A DNA stretch of 46,457 bases from Rickettsiales bacterium (lineage in GTDB: Bacteria; Pseudomonadota; Alphaproteobacteria; Methylaequorales; Methylaequoraceae). Shown piece by piece: positions 20,340 through 31,815 of the stretch. The stretch is from assembly GCA_002689325.1 (NCBI GenBank), contig NZFP01000010.1, forward strand, positions 1 through 46,457. Reading direction: 5' to 3'. The position numbers were made by a program, and so were the translations under genes. Numbering within the stretch: position 1 is the first letter of the stretch; the number at the start of each line of letters is the position of its first letter. The notes beneath the pieces were generated by a model. The model was not told the origin of the DNA. It worked only from the letters and a program-made list of their open reading frames with translations, and did no database searches.

Positions 20340-22513
20340 ATGAAAAAATTACTGATAAGGTAATACAAAACCACAACCTAACAAAAAAAGAATATAAATT
20401 AATAAAAAAAATTCTTGGAAGAACACCAAACCTCCTTGAATTAGGAATTTTTTCAGTTATGTGGAGTGAACATTGTTCTTATAAATCAACAAAAAAATGG
20501 TTAAAAACTTTACCTACAAAAGGTAACAAAGTCATATGTGGGCCTGGGGAAAATGCAGGCATAATTGATATTGGTAATAATGATGCAATAGTTTTTAAAA
20601 TGGAAAGCCATAATCATCCATCATTCATCGAACCCTATCAGGGTGCAGCCACCGGTGTTGGAGGAATAATGAGAGATGTCTTTACAATGGGCGCAAGACC
20701 TATTGCAAACCTCAATTCATTAAGATTTGGTGACCCAAAGAATAAAAAAACAAAAAATTTATTAAGAGGTGTAGTTAAAGGAATTGGAGATTACGGAAAT
20801 TGCGTTGGTATTCCAACTGTAGGTGGAGAATGCTTTTTTCATGAGAGTTATAACAATAATATTCTTGTTAATGCTATGTGTGTTGGTTTAGTTAAGAAAA
20901 ATAAAATTTTTTATTCTACTGCAAAAGGGGTTGGAAACCCTGTTATCTATGTAGGCTCAAAAACTGGAAGAGATGGAATTCATGGAGCTACAATGGCCTC
21001 AGCAGAATTCACTGATAATTCAACAACTAACAGACCTCAAGTTCAGGTTGGCGACCCTTTTATGGAAAAACTTCTTCTTGAATCATGTTTAGAACTTATG
21101 AGTCACGATGCTATTATTGCAATACAAGATATGGGTGCTGCTGGATTGACTTCATCATCTTTTGAAATGGCATCCAAGGGAAATTGTGGAGTACAGTTGT
21201 TTCTAGAAAAAGTTCCTTGTAGGGAAGAAAGAATGACACCTTATGAGATGATGTTATCTGAAACTCAAGAAAGAATGTTACTAATTATAAAACCAAATAA
21301 AAAACAACTCACTTTTAAAATTTTTAAAAAGTGGGGGTTGGATGCCGTAGAAATTGGAAAGCTCACTAACAAAGGTATTATGGAGTTATTTATGAAAAAA
21401 AAATTAGTGGGCTCACTTCCGATAAAACCGCTTGCTGAATCTTCTCCAGAATATGATAGACCCTCAAAGAAAAAAAATAAAAAAATCAAACGTAATAAAA
21501 TAGTTAAAAAAAATTTAAAGAAAACACTAATGAAAATCTTATCAAGCCCTAATCATTCATCTAAAAAATGGATTTTCAGGCAATATGATTCATCAGTTAT
21601 GGGTGATACAATTTTTCATTCAGAAAAATCTGATGCTGCAGTGATAAGAATACACGGAACAGAAAAGGCGGTTGCAATTACATGTGACTGTAACCCTATT
21701 TATTGTAAATCTAATCCAAAAATTGGCGCTGAAATAGCCGTGGCTGAGTCCTGGAGAAACCTTATTGCAGCAGGGGCTAACCCAATCGCAATAACCGATA
21801 ATCTTAATTTTGGAAACCCTGAAAAAAAGGAAATCATGTATGAAATTAAACAAGCAATTCTAGGAATTAAAAATGCATGCGAAAAACTCAGTTATCCAGT
21901 AGTCTCAGGAAATGTATCTCTGTACAATGAAACAAATAAGGATTCTATAATGCCTACTCCAGTTATAGGTGGCGTAGGTCTCATTGAAAAACTTGAAAAT
22001 GCTAAAGGTTTTAAAATGAAAGAAAATGCAGATATTTTTTTGGTAGGAAGTACTAGTGGGCATTTGGATCTTTCACTTTTTTATCAAATGAATAACTTAA
22101 ATGAAGGAACACCACCCAAAGTAGATTTTAAAAAGGAGATTAAGAATGGAGAATTTGTAAAAAAATTGATTAGACAAACAAATGGTGTTATAGGTTGTCA
22201 TGATTTATCAGAGGGAGGTATTGGGTTATCTCTAGCAGAACTTTGTATTAATAATAATATGGGTGTGAAAATCGAGATACCAAAAAAGTTTATTTCAAAT
22301 CCTGAAAAATGGATTTTTGGAGAAGATCAGTCTAGATATATCCTAATTGTTGAAGAAAATTTTGATATAAAAAAATACATTGATAAAGAAGTTGACATCG
22401 AAAGGCTTGGGATTGTGAAGGGAGCATCACTAGAATTTACAAATTGCTTTGAAATTCCTGTAAAAAACCTTATAAAATTAAACAATAAATGGTTTAATGA
22501 ATATTTAAAATGA
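20336..22513 (+). CDS. purL: FGAM synthase subunit PurL
   Basis: [55 protein letters not shown]. Confidence 0.96.
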   Translation: MNEKITDKVIQNHNLTKKEYKLIKKILGRTPNLLELGIFSVMWSEHCSYKSTKKWLKTLPTKGNKVICGPGENAGIIDIGNNDAIVFKMESHNHPSFIEPYQGAATGVGGIMRDVFTMGARPIANLNSLRFGDPKNKKTKNLLRGVVKGIGDYGNCVGIPTVGGECFFHESYNNNILVNAMCVGLVKKNKIFYSTAKGVGNPVIYVGSKTGRDGIHGATMASAEFTDNSTTNRPQVQVGDPFMEKLLLESCLELMSHDAIIAIQDMGAAGLTSSSFEMASKGNCGVQLFLEKVPCREERMTPYEMMLSETQERMLLIIKPNKKQLTFKIFKKWGLDAVEIGKLTNKGIMELFMKKKLVGSLPIKPLAESSPEYDRPSKKKNKKIKRNKIVKKNLKKTLMKILSSPNHSSKKWIFRQYDSSVMGDTIFHSEKSDAAVIRIHGTEKAVAITCDCNPIYCKSNPKIGAEIAVAESWRNLIAAGANPIAITDNLNFGNPEKKEIMYEIKQAILGIKNACEKLSYPVVSGNVSLYNETNKDSIMPTPVIGGVGLIEKLENAKGFKMKENADIFLVGSTSGHLDLSLFYQMNNLNEGTPPKVDFKKEIKNGEFVKKLIRQTNGVIGCHDLSEGGIGLSLAELCINNNMGVKIEIPKKFISNPEKWIFGEDQSRYILIVEENFDIKKYIDKEVDIERLGIVKGASLEFTNCFEIPVKNLIKLNNKWFNEYLK

Positions 22514-22740
22514 CTTTAACTCCAGAACAAATAACAGAGATGATTAAAAAAAAACTACCCGATGCGGAAATTGAAATCATTGACCTAAAAGGTGACAACA
22601 ATCATTATCATGCAAAAATTCAATCTAAAAACTTTAAAGGACTTTCAAGAATAAAACAACATCAATTAGTTTATAATGCATTAGGCAAACACATGGGCTC
22701 AACATTACATGCCTTAATGTTAACAACAAAGGAAATATAA
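22510..22740 (+). CDS. bolA: BolA family protein
   Basis: [44 protein letters not shown]. Confidence 0.93.
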   Translation: MTLTPEQITEMIKKKLPDAEIEIIDLKGDNNHYHAKIQSKNFKGLSRIKQHQLVYNALGKHMGSTLHALMLTTKEI

Positions 22741-22750
22741 GGAGAATTAA

Positions 22751-23089
22751 ATGAGTGAGATAAAAACAGAAATTTCTAAATTAGTAAATAGTGATAAAGT
22801 TGTCTTATTTATGAAAGGTACTCCAGATTTTCCTCAATGTGGCTTTTCTGCTCAGGTTGTTGACATACTAAATTATCTTGGAGTTAAATTTTCGAGTTTC
22901 AATGTCCTTGAAGATAATAATTTAAGGGAAGGAATTAAAGAATTTTCCGACTGGCCAACAATACCTCAGATCTATATTAACAATGAATTTATTGGGGGCT
23001 GCGATATTTTCAGGGAAATGTTAGAAAATAATGAAATTGAAAGCTTTCTAAAAGATAATAATGTTAATTATAAAATTTCAGAATCTTAG
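22751..23089 (+). CDS. grxD: monothiol glutaredoxin, Grx4 family
   Basis: LFMKGTPDFPQCGFSAQVVDIL (CGFS), SDWPTIPQIYINNEFIGGCDI; follows bolA. Confidence 0.95.
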   Translation: MSEIKTEISKLVNSDKVVLFMKGTPDFPQCGFSAQVVDILNYLGVKFSSFNVLEDNNLREGIKEFSDWPTIPQIYINNEFIGGCDIFREMLENNEIESFLKDNNVNYKISES

Positions 23090-23829
23090 GTTAAATCTTG
23101 CTTGGACTTAATAGCAGATACCATTGGATATAATGCGTTAAAAATACAGATTAACAAACCTAATTGTCCTTCTTTATAACCTTTTCTAAGAAAATAACTT
23201 TTTAAAAACCTTGAAAAAACCTTTCTAAAAGAAAAATACTTTTTTAAATTTTTATTTTTTAATTCAATAGCATGTAGTGAGGAATTTCTGTTGAATCTTA
23301 ATAATAACTCAGAAATATCTTTTGACATGAAATGATTAATATGATTTTCCAGTAACGGACCTTTTACTCCTTTTAGTGAATAAGAGGGATGGACTAAACC
23401 TTCATGCCAAAGTTTATTTTTTTTTTTAAAAAGACAAAACTTGCCATCAGGGGCAAGACAAGCCATCCAACCATACTTAACAGGTGTAGAATAAATGTGG
23501 TTCATTAATGGAATATAAAAATAATCATATTTATTTAATTTAATTTTTTTTTTTACTTCTAATGCAAGACTTTTAGTTATTATTTCATCAGCATCAACCT
23601 CAAAAATCCACTCAGAGGAGCATTTTTCAATACCAAAATTTCTTCTTTTTCCCTCACAAGTCCACTTTCCAGAAAAAATTTTATTACTAAATTTTTTACA
23701 TATTTTAAAAGTTTGATCAGTAGATCTATCAAGTATAACAACAATTTCATCTACAAAGGTCAATGAAGAAAGACATTCTTCAATTCTCTTTTCTTCATTC
23801 CTAGCAACTATTAATGCAGATATCGTCAT
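23086..23829 (-). CDS. glycosyltransferase family 2 (WaaE/KdtX-like)
   Basis: ISALIVARNEEKRIEECLSSLTFVDEIVVILDRSTDQT; FEVDADEII; HEGLVHPSY. Confidence 0.85.
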   Translation of the reverse strand: MTISALIVARNEEKRIEECLSSLTFVDEIVVILDRSTDQTFKICKKFSNKIFSGKWTCEGKRRNFGIEKCSSEWIFEVDADEIITKSLALEVKKKIKLNKYDYFYIPLMNHIYSTPVKYGWMACLAPDGKFCLFKKKNKLWHEGLVHPSYSLKGVKGPLLENHINHFMSKDISELLLRFNRNSSLHAIELKNKNLKKYFSFRKVFSRFLKSYFLRKGYKEGQLGLLICIFNALYPMVSAIKSKQDLT

Positions 23830-23884
23830 TACTACTACTATTATAAAAAATTTAAAAAAAATATAGACAAATATTATTTTTTTA

Positions 23885-23925
23885 TTTAGAAATATTCTAA
23901 TAATTAATATTAGAATTATTCTAAG
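23885..23925. promoter_or_regulatory. two tandem palindromic operator-like sites (Irr ICE-like, TTAGAA-N3-TTCTAA)
   Basis: TTTAGAA-ATA-TTCTAAT (23885-23901) and ATTAGAA-TTA-TTCTAAG (23909-23925), centres 24 bp apart, in the divergent intergenic region upstream of the peroxiredoxin. Confidence 0.6.
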
Positions 23926-23942
23926 TGTGAAAGGACATAATT

Positions 23943-24482
23943 ATGATCAAAAATCTGCCCAAAGTTAACTTTAAGGTTAGAGTTAGAGATGAATCTATTG
24001 GTGGAGACAACCCTTTTAAATGGGTAACTAAAAATACTGAAGATTACTTTAAAAGCAAAAAATCTATTCTTTTTTCATTACCTGGTGCATTCACACCAAC
24101 GTGTTCTACTTACCAGTTACCTGATTTTGATAAATTATATGACGAATTTAAAAAAATTGGGATTGATGAAATTTATTGTATCTCAGTAAATGATTCATTC
24201 GTTATGAACGCATGGGCAAAACATCATAAAATTGATAAAGTTAAAGTTATTCCCGATGGAAATGGTGAATTTACCAGAAAAATGGGAATGCTTGTGGAAA
24301 AAAACAACCTTGGTTTTGGTTACAGGTCTTGGCGATACGCAGCTTTAATTGATAATTGTAAGATTATAGAGTCATTCGTTGAGCCAGGGTTCGAAGATAA
24401 CTGTGAAGAGGATCCTTATGAAATGTCATCACCTCAAATTATATTAGAATATCTAAAAGAGAATAAAAAGTTGGCTGTATAA
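23943..24482 (+). CDS. peroxiredoxin (Prx5 / glutaredoxin-dependent type)
   Basis: LFSLPGAFTPTCSTYQLPDFDKLYDEF, ISVNDSFVMNAWAK. Confidence 0.93.
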   Translation: MIKNLPKVNFKVRVRDESIGGDNPFKWVTKNTEDYFKSKKSILFSLPGAFTPTCSTYQLPDFDKLYDEFKKIGIDEIYCISVNDSFVMNAWAKHHKIDKVKVIPDGNGEFTRKMGMLVEKNNLGFGYRSWRYAALIDNCKIIESFVEPGFEDNCEEDPYEMSSPQIILEYLKENKKLAV

Positions 24483-24486
24483 CTGT

Positions 24487-25104
24487 CTAACGAGAATAGT
24501 ATTCTATCACCAAATTAGGTTCCATCATAACTGGATATGGGACCTCATCTGGTTTGGGACCTTTTAGAAACGTACCCTTCATCTTATCATAATCGACAGA
24601 TAAATATTCAGGAGTATCTCTTTCAGTTGAACTAATTGCTTCTAAAACAATAGGAATATCTCTACTTTTTTCCTTAACTTCTATAATATCACCATCTTGA
24701 AGGTTATATGATGGTATTGTTACTTTTTTCCCGTTTACTTTTACATGACCGTGACTTACAAATTGTCTGGCAGCAAAGATAGTGTTTACAAATTTCATTC
24801 TGTAAACAGCAGCATCTAAGCGCCTTTCTAATAGCTCAATTAAGTTTTCACTTGTGTTACCTTTAATTTGTGAGGCTTTTTCAAAAAGATTTCTAAATTG
24901 CTTTTCTGTAATATAGCCGTAGTGGCATTTAAGTTTTTGTTTCGCCATTAATTGCGTTCCAAAATCAGACAGCTTTTTTCTTTTATTTTGTCCATTCAGT
25001 CCAGGCGGATAGTCTCTTCTATTAAATGGACTTTTTGGCCTTCCCCATAGGTTACAGCGAAGACGTCTATCAATTTTATATTTAGATTTCAAAATCCTTG
25101 TCAT
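24487..25104 (-). CDS. rpsD: 30S ribosomal protein S4
   Basis: [63 protein letters not shown]. Confidence 0.97.
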   Translation of the reverse strand: MTRILKSKYKIDRRLRCNLWGRPKSPFNRRDYPPGLNGQNKRKKLSDFGTQLMAKQKLKCHYGYITEKQFRNLFEKASQIKGNTSENLIELLERRLDAAVYRMKFVNTIFAARQFVSHGHVKVNGKKVTIPSYNLQDGDIIEVKEKSRDIPIVLEAISSTERDTPEYLSVDYDKMKGTFLKGPKPDEVPYPVMMEPNLVIEYYSR

Positions 25105-25159
25105 AGTTATGTGAATATACTTTTATAAAAAGTTATGTCAATTCTATTTGACATTTAGA

Positions 25160-25876
25160 TTAACTTAACTTTTTGAAAATTGATATTAATGTCCTAACCT
25201 CCTCTGAACTCAATTTATACTTACAAAAAATATTTTTTATTTTTTGGAACGTAATCTTTTTTCTTTCTTTAACGTTAAAAAAGTTTGATTTATCAAGACT
25301 TTTCTCTAAGATTTTATAAAAAGATAAGAGTTCATTTTTTTTTGCAATATTTTCTAAGATTTTTTTTTTATTACTGTCATCTCTTTTTGACAATAATGTA
25401 AATAAGTTGTAACAAACTATAGCTACAGCATGGGATAAATTAAGTGAAGAGAAATTTTTGTTTGAATTAATTCTTATTGAGTAATCACAAAATGATAAAT
25501 CTTCATTATCGAGCCCTGACTTTTCAGGACCAAAAACTATCCCTACTTTATAATTATTTAAAATTATTTCTTTTAGTTTTTTAAAACTAATCTCTCTCTT
25601 TTTTTGAGATCTTATTCTGTTTGAAGTTGCAATTACATAGTTAAAATCTTTTATGGAATCAGAAAACTTTTCAAAGATCTTTACCTTTTTTATAACCTTA
25701 TCAGCACCAGCACAAACCGGTAAGATTTTCTCATGGTCTAAAGAGAATTTAGGGTTTATAACTCTTAGTTTTTCAAAATGAAAATTGAGCATGCATCTAG
25801 CTGTTGCGCCAAAGTTTTCAGGTAACTGAGTGTTAACCAACACAATTTCTGGTAAAAGTTTTTTATTAAGATACAT
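25160..25876 (-). CDS. tRNA/rRNA methyltransferase, SpoU family (TrmJ-like)
   Basis: VNTQLPENFGATARCMLNF, VGIVFGPEKSGLDNEDL, SSLNLSHAVAIVCYNL. Confidence 0.88.
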   Translation of the reverse strand: MYLNKKLLPEIVLVNTQLPENFGATARCMLNFHFEKLRVINPKFSLDHEKILPVCAGADKVIKKVKIFEKFSDSIKDFNYVIATSNRIRSQKKREISFKKLKEIILNNYKVGIVFGPEKSGLDNEDLSFCDYSIRINSNKNFSSLNLSHAVAIVCYNLFTLLSKRDDSNKKKILENIAKKNELLSFYKILEKSLDKSNFFNVKERKKITFQKIKNIFCKYKLSSEEVRTLISIFKKLS

Positions 25877-25881
25877 TCAAT

Positions 25882-27456
25882 TTAAGTTATTAATAAATGG
25901 TAAGTAATACTATCGTGAAGAGCAATGTAAGAAGCATCAATTACATTATAAGACACTCCTATTGTTGACCATTTGAATTTTTGATTCGAAGATTCAATTC
26001 TTACCCTTACAAGAGCTTTCGTTCCATCCTGAGGAGTCAAAATTCTTACTTTATAATCAATCAAATTTAATTTCCGAAGACTTGGGTAATATTTTGTAAG
26101 AGCATGCCTTAATGCTTTATCAAGAGCATGTATTGGTCCATTTCCCTCTACAGCACTATAAAATTCTTTTTTTCCAACAAAAATTTTTACCCTGGCCTCA
26201 GAAAATGGAAGAAATTCTCCCTTGGAATTTTTTCTCTTTTCATCGGAAACTTTGAAACTTTCAAGACTATAAAACTCCTTAAATTTTGAAAATTTTCTTC
26301 TTGCTAATAGCTCAAAACTTGCTTCAGCTCCATCATATGCATAACCTAGAAATTCTTGTTTTTTTATTAGTTCTAAAAATTCTAGAATGGATCGTTCATT
26401 GGATTTAATTTTTATTTTGTACTTTTTTAATTTATTTATTACATTTGTTTTACCAGACTGATTTGAGACAACTAGAACTCTCTCATTTCCAACACTAATA
26501 GGATCTATATGTTCGTATGATCGTGGATCCTTTTCTACAGCGGAAATATGAAGTCCACCTTTATGAGCAAATGCAGCAGTTCCAACAAAAGGTATATTCG
26601 TTAAAGACTGTCTATTTAAAGTCTCGTCAATCATTCTGCTTACAGAGGTAATTTTTTTTATATTCTTTTTAATCTTGCATTCAAACCCCATCTTAAGAAC
26701 CAGATTAGAAGCGACATTAACTAAATTTGAATTACCACATCTTTCTCCAAGACCATTAAATGTCCCCTGAATTTGTTTCACCCCAAGTCTGGCTGCCTCT
26801 AAAGAATTATATGTAGCATTGTCAGTATCATTATGAAAATGAACCCCTAATTTTTCTTTCGGGATCGTTTTTTTTACCTCATTAATAATATCAGGGAGCT
26901 CATAGGGAAGTGTTCCTCCATTTGTATCACACAATATAATCCATTTAGCCCCTGACTCAAGTGCTCTTTTAAGTGTATCTATTGAATATTTTTTATTGTT
27001 TTTAAAACCATCAAAAAAATGCTCGGCATCAAACATCACTTCGTCAACCTTTTTTGAAGCATGTGAAATGGAATCACTTATCATATCTAAATTTTCACTG
27101 TAAGAGACCTTGAGTGCATTTTTAACATGAAAATCCCATGTCTTTCCAACAAGACAAACTGATGAAACACCAGAATTTAAAACTGCATTAAGGCCTGGGT
27201 CATTATTAGCACTTTTTCCTGACTTTCTCATCATTCCAAAAGCAACCAATTTGGATTTTGATTGATGTGAAACTTTCTTAAAGAAATTATCATCTGTTGG
27301 GTTTGCTCCTGGCCAGCCTCCTTCAATGTAATCAACACCAATGTCACTGAGTAATTTATAAATTTTAAATTTATCGTCTAAACTAAAATTTACACCTTTA
27401 GTTTGTGCACCGTCTCTCAATGTACTGTCATAAAGTTTAACGCTCGATTTACTCAC
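25882..27456 (-). CDS. cimA: (R)-citramalate synthase
   Basis: LYDSTLRDGAQTKGVNFSLDDK, YIEGGWPGANPTD, LGVHFHNDTDNATYNSLEAA, AHKGGLHISAVEKDPRSYEHI. Confidence 0.93.
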   Translation of the reverse strand: MSKSSVKLYDSTLRDGAQTKGVNFSLDDKFKIYKLLSDIGVDYIEGGWPGANPTDDNFFKKVSHQSKSKLVAFGMMRKSGKSANNDPGLNAVLNSGVSSVCLVGKTWDFHVKNALKVSYSENLDMISDSISHASKKVDEVMFDAEHFFDGFKNNKKYSIDTLKRALESGAKWIILCDTNGGTLPYELPDIINEVKKTIPKEKLGVHFHNDTDNATYNSLEAARLGVKQIQGTFNGLGERCGNSNLVNVASNLVLKMGFECKIKKNIKKITSVSRMIDETLNRQSLTNIPFVGTAAFAHKGGLHISAVEKDPRSYEHIDPISVGNERVLVVSNQSGKTNVINKLKKYKIKIKSNERSILEFLELIKKQEFLGYAYDGAEASFELLARRKFSKFKEFYSLESFKVSDEKRKNSKGEFLPFSEARVKIFVGKKEFYSAVEGNGPIHALDKALRHALTKYYPSLRKLNLIDYKVRILTPQDGTKALVRVRIESSNQKFKWSTIGVSYNVIDASYIALHDSITYHLLIT

Positions 27457-28768
27457 AGTTTAATTCAATCCTTCTCAAAATTTCATCTCTTTTAAATAAA
27501 GTTAATAAATTATTCATACTAGGCCCAAATTTTCTACCAGTTAAAATCAACCTTAGGTCCATGTACAAATTCTTGGGCTTTATATTAGTTTGTGAAATTA
27601 TTTCTTCCGTCCATTTAGACCAAGCGTTATTATTAATTTCATCTGGCAGATGTTTTTTTATTAGTTTCAAAAGATCAACGTCAATTTTTATTTTATGATT
27701 GTGATTAGAATTTAATATTTCATACCATTCATCAATTTCAATAAGATGATCAACATTAGCTTTTATTACATTCCAGAAACTTTCATTATATTTTACATCA
27801 AAGTTTTCTGTTAATTTATCATATGTTAAAGTTTTTAAATATCTAGAATTTAATCTTTCTAGATCATTATCATCAAAGAGAACTGAGTTTTTAGAAAATG
27901 ATTTGATACTAAACTTTTCTACAAGTTGTTCAAAACTATATATTTCATCAATTGATAAATTTGAGCCAATTTTATTTAGATAATTTGTAACAATAATAGG
28001 AAAAAATTTTTTTTTTCTTAGCTCTCTTAAAGAGAATGAATTAAATCTTTTTGATAATCCTGAGCCTGTCTTAGATCTCATTAAAGGAAAATGACCAAAA
28101 GATGGAACTTTAGCACCTAAATAATTGAATAGTTTTATTTGTGCCGCTGTATTTGTCAAGTGATCTTCTCCTCTCAAAATGTTAGTGACATTAAATTCAA
28201 TATCATCAACAACAGATGTTATTGTAAAAAGTGGTAATTCATCTGATCTAAATAGAACCGGGTCAGAAATTGATAAATTATCGAATTTTACGTTTCCAAA
28301 AATTTCATCATTCCAAGAAATTGGATCATTATCTAATTTAAGCCTCCAGTGAGGAAGTTTTCCAGAAGAAATAAAAGATTTTATCTGATCTTTTTTGAGT
28401 TTTAAAGATTCTCTATCATAAATTGGAGGCTTTCCTTGTTTTAAAAGAATTTTTCTTTTTAATGAAAGTTCTTCTGGAGATTCAAAACAAGGATATATAA
28501 GTTCTTTTTTCTTTAATAACTCAAAGATTTCTCTGTATGATTTTTCTCTTTCTGATTGTTTTACAATTTTAGAAAATTTAATTCCCAGCCAAGACAAATC
28601 TTCAACAATAGCTTCAGTATATTTTTCAGACGACCTCTCTTTATCAGTGTCATCAATTCTCAAAAAAAAGTCTTTATTAGTATTTTGAGAATAAATATAA
28701 TTTAAGGTCGCAACTCTAGCATTACCAATGTGAAGATAGCCGGTTGGGCTCGGAGCAAATCTAAGCAT
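27449..28768 (-). CDS. gltX: glutamyl-tRNA synthetase
   Basis: RFAPSPTGYLHIGNARVATLNY, DDTDKERSSEKY, GSGLSKRFNS (KMSKS variant). Internal ATG chosen. Confidence 0.94.
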   Translation of the reverse strand: MLRFAPSPTGYLHIGNARVATLNYIYSQNTNKDFFLRIDDTDKERSSEKYTEAIVEDLSWLGIKFSKIVKQSEREKSYREIFELLKKKELIYPCFESPEELSLKRKILLKQGKPPIYDRESLKLKKDQIKSFISSGKLPHWRLKLDNDPISWNDEIFGNVKFDNLSISDPVLFRSDELPLFTITSVVDDIEFNVTNILRGEDHLTNTAAQIKLFNYLGAKVPSFGHFPLMRSKTGSGLSKRFNSFSLRELRKKKFFPIIVTNYLNKIGSNLSIDEIYSFEQLVEKFSIKSFSKNSVLFDDNDLERLNSRYLKTLTYDKLTENFDVKYNESFWNVIKANVDHLIEIDEWYEILNSNHNHKIKIDVDLLKLIKKHLPDEINNNAWSKWTEEIISQTNIKPKNLYMDLRLILTGRKFGPSMNNLLTLFKRDEILRRIELNCE

Positions 28769-28769
28769 T

Positions 28770-30419
28770 TTAAATCTTAAACTTGTTTGTGATTGGAAAC
28801 CTTCTATCCTTATCAAAGGACATTGAGGAAATTTTAGGTCCTATTGCACTTTGATATCTTTTGAATTCAGCATTTTTTAACATATTCCAAATTTTTTTTA
28901 TTAGCTTTTCATTAAAACCATATTTTTTAATTGATTGTAAGTCATAATTTTTATCAATTATTAATTCTAAAATTTTATCTAAAACTGAATACTTTGGCAA
29001 AGAATCCTCATCTTTTTGATTCAATTTTAATTCAGCGGAAGGTTCTTTCAAAATAATACTTTCAGGTATTAACCCCTTTATTTTTAAACTACAAAAATCT
29101 GGAACAGTTGTGTTTCTCCATTTTGATAGTTCAGAAACCTGAGTTTTATAAAGATCTTTAATTAAGGAAAAGCCACCACACATGTCACCATATAGTGTTG
29201 AATAACCTATTGCTAATTCCGACTTATTTCCAGTTGTAATTAAAAGTGAATTAAATTTATTAGATATGGACATAAGTAACAAACCTCTCAATCTAGATTG
29301 AATATTCTCTTCAGTAACATCTTTAGGTTTATTTTGAAAAAAAGGGTTAAGTTCAGAATTTATTTTTTTTCTTAACATCTCAATTGATATTGTATCAATC
29401 TCTACATTAAGATTTTTTGCAAGTTCATAAGCATCCCTTTGACTTTTCTTAGAATTATAAATAGTTGGTAAATAAAAACACTTTACATTCTCACTTTTTA
29501 ATGCATCAACCGCTATCATTAAACATAAAGCTGAATCAATTCCGCCAGACAATCCAATAATTGACTTTTTAAAATTATTATTTTTCATATAGTTTTGAAG
29601 AGAACGAATTAGAGCAAAATAAATTTGTGATTGTTTATCATAATTAATTTTGGGTATTTTTTTATTTTCAATTCTTTCAATATTTATTATTTTCTCTGAC
29701 TCTTTAAAAAAATCAGATTGATAAATGATTTCAGCTTTTTTATTCATCGCAAATGATCCACCATCAAAAACAAGTTCATCTTGACAACCAATATAGTTTA
29801 AATAAATCACATTAGTTTTAAAAAATTTAGCATTTCTTGCAGCAATCTTTTTTCTCATGTCATATTTATTTATCTCGTATGGTGATGCATTAATACAAAT
29901 TAAATAATTAATATTTTTTTTACTTTTAATCATCAAGTTCTCAGACCAGAGCTCTTCACATATTAAAAATCTAATTTTTTTATTTTTATATTCAAAATCA
30001 GGGACATTTGATTTTTTTACATAAAAATATCTTTTTTCATCAAAAACTCCATAATTTGGTAGTATAGATTTGGTTTTTTTATAAACAGTTGAGCCATTTT
30101 TGAAAAGAAAAAGGGTATTAAAAATCTTATCGTTATTTTTTTCAGGAATATTTAATAAAAGAATTGATTTTTTATTCTTTGTAAGTGCTTTTATTTTTTT
30201 TTTATAAATCTGAACTTTTTTTAAAAAATCATTTCTCAATATAAGGTCTTGAGGAGGATAACCAGTTAAAAATAATTCTGTAGTTAAAAAAAAATCACAA
30301 TCATTTGAAACACATTTTTTAAAAGACTTCTCTATGATCTTGAAATTTTTATCTAAGTCACCTACAACAGAACTTTTTTGTAACAAAAAAAAATTTATTT
30401 TTATCCTCCAATTAACCAA
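28770..30419 (-). CDS. nadE: glutamine-dependent NAD+ synthetase
   Basis: N-terminal nitrilase domain (LFLTGYPPQDLI, LICEELW) plus SIIGLSGGIDSALCLMIAVDAL, TGNKSELAIGYSTLYGDMCGGF. Confidence 0.95.
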   Translation of the reverse strand: MVNWRIKINFFLLQKSSVVGDLDKNFKIIEKSFKKCVSNDCDFFLTTELFLTGYPPQDLILRNDFLKKVQIYKKKIKALTKNKKSILLLNIPEKNNDKIFNTLFLFKNGSTVYKKTKSILPNYGVFDEKRYFYVKKSNVPDFEYKNKKIRFLICEELWSENLMIKSKKNINYLICINASPYEINKYDMRKKIAARNAKFFKTNVIYLNYIGCQDELVFDGGSFAMNKKAEIIYQSDFFKESEKIINIERIENKKIPKINYDKQSQIYFALIRSLQNYMKNNNFKKSIIGLSGGIDSALCLMIAVDALKSENVKCFYLPTIYNSKKSQRDAYELAKNLNVEIDTISIEMLRKKINSELNPFFQNKPKDVTEENIQSRLRGLLLMSISNKFNSLLITTGNKSELAIGYSTLYGDMCGGFSLIKDLYKTQVSELSKWRNTTVPDFCSLKIKGLIPESIILKEPSAELKLNQKDEDSLPKYSVLDKILELIIDKNYDLQSIKKYGFNEKLIKKIWNMLKNAEFKRYQSAIGPKISSMSFDKDRRFPITNKFKI

Positions 30420-31761
30420 GATTCTTTAGATAATTAGCCATTGTAAAGGCTAGTTCGAGGGATTGAGAGGCATTTAATCTAGGGTCACAATGAGTATGGT
30501 ATCTGCTACTTAAATCTTTATCAGAAATCTTCTGTAAACCTCCAATACATTCTGTAACATTTTGACCAGTCATCTCTAAATGTATACCACCAGCATATGT
30601 ACCACATTCTTTATGAAGTTTAAAAAATGATTTCACCTCATTTAAAATATTTTTAAAATTACGCGTTTTAAAACCACTTTTTGATTTTTCTATGTTGGCG
30701 TGCATGGGATCACATGACCAGACAACTTTCAGATTGGCACTTTTAATTTTTTCTAAAATTGAAGGAAGTAATTTATCAATGAGTTTTGAACCCATTCTTA
30801 CAATTAAAACAATCTTTCCTTTCTCATTTTTAGGATTTAAGGTTTTAATTACTTTTAAAAGTTCATTTTTGTCAGTTGAAGGACCAACTTTGATTCCAAT
30901 AGGGTTACTTATTCCCTTACAAAATTCTACATGAGCACCATTAAGTTGCCTAGTTCTATCACCAATCCATACCATATGGGCGGATACGTCGTACCAGTCT
31001 CCGGTCGTGCTGTCAATTCTTGTAAAAGCTGTTTCATAAGGAAGAAGCAAAGCTTCATGAGAAATATAAAAACTAGTTTCACTAAGTTGTCTAACATTTT
31101 CATTGTTAATTCCGCATGCATCAATAAACCTCAGACACTCAGAAATTCTGTCAGCAACAACTTTAAAATTAGATCCTTGTTTAGACTTTTTAACAAAATC
31201 AAGATTCCAATTTTGTATAGTTGACAAATCTGCATACCCTCCATATGCAAATGCTCTGAGGAGATTTTGAGTTGAAGCTGCCTGATTATATGCTTGTAGC
31301 ATACGATCTGGGTTAGGAACTCTAGAATTCTCATTAAATTCAATACCATTTATCATATCACCCAAGTAACTGGGTAATTTTACACCATTCTTTTCTTCAA
31401 TTGGTGATGATCTAGGTTTTGCAAATTGACCAGCTAATCTTCCAACTTTTGTCACAGGCACCCCAGATGCAAACGAAAGAACAACTGCCATTTGCATTAT
31501 GACCCTGAATGTATCTCTGATGTAGTTTGGATGAAACTCAGCGAAGCTCTCTGCACAATCTCCAGCTTGAAGTAAAAAACCTTTTCCATCAACACACTTT
31601 GCCAGTTCATTTTTTAAACTTCTTACTTCCCCAGCAAAAACCAATGGAGGAAGTTTTTTCATTTTTTTTACTGCCTTATCAAGCTTTTTTTTATCGGTAT
31701 ATATAGGTTGGTGAAGTGCCTTTTTTTTTCTCCAACTATCTGGTGTCCAATCTTGTTTCAT
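30412..31761 (-). CDS. class II DAHP synthase
   Basis: WTPDSWRKKKALHQPIY, LLQAGDCAESFAEF, GGIHLEMTGQNVTECIGG, HCDPRLNASQSLELAF. Confidence 0.95.
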   Translation of the reverse strand: MKQDWTPDSWRKKKALHQPIYTDKKKLDKAVKKMKKLPPLVFAGEVRSLKNELAKCVDGKGFLLQAGDCAESFAEFHPNYIRDTFRVIMQMAVVLSFASGVPVTKVGRLAGQFAKPRSSPIEEKNGVKLPSYLGDMINGIEFNENSRVPNPDRMLQAYNQAASTQNLLRAFAYGGYADLSTIQNWNLDFVKKSKQGSNFKVVADRISECLRFIDACGINNENVRQLSETSFYISHEALLLPYETAFTRIDSTTGDWYDVSAHMVWIGDRTRQLNGAHVEFCKGISNPIGIKVGPSTDKNELLKVIKTLNPKNEKGKIVLIVRMGSKLIDKLLPSILEKIKSANLKVVWSCDPMHANIEKSKSGFKTRNFKNILNEVKSFFKLHKECGTYAGGIHLEMTGQNVTECIGGLQKISDKDLSSRYHTHCDPRLNASQSLELAFTMANYLKNLG

Positions 31762-31815
31762 ACAATAATTTATAATGATTATGAACTAAATTACAAATCT
31801 AAAATATTTTGTGAT

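Noticed and set aside
30692-31349. Cluster of overlapping ORFs on both strands inside class II DAHP synthase (30692-30934, 30927-31124, 30931-31224, 31131-31349)
   Set aside because: All are contained in the conserved DAHP synthase frame; treated as spurious.
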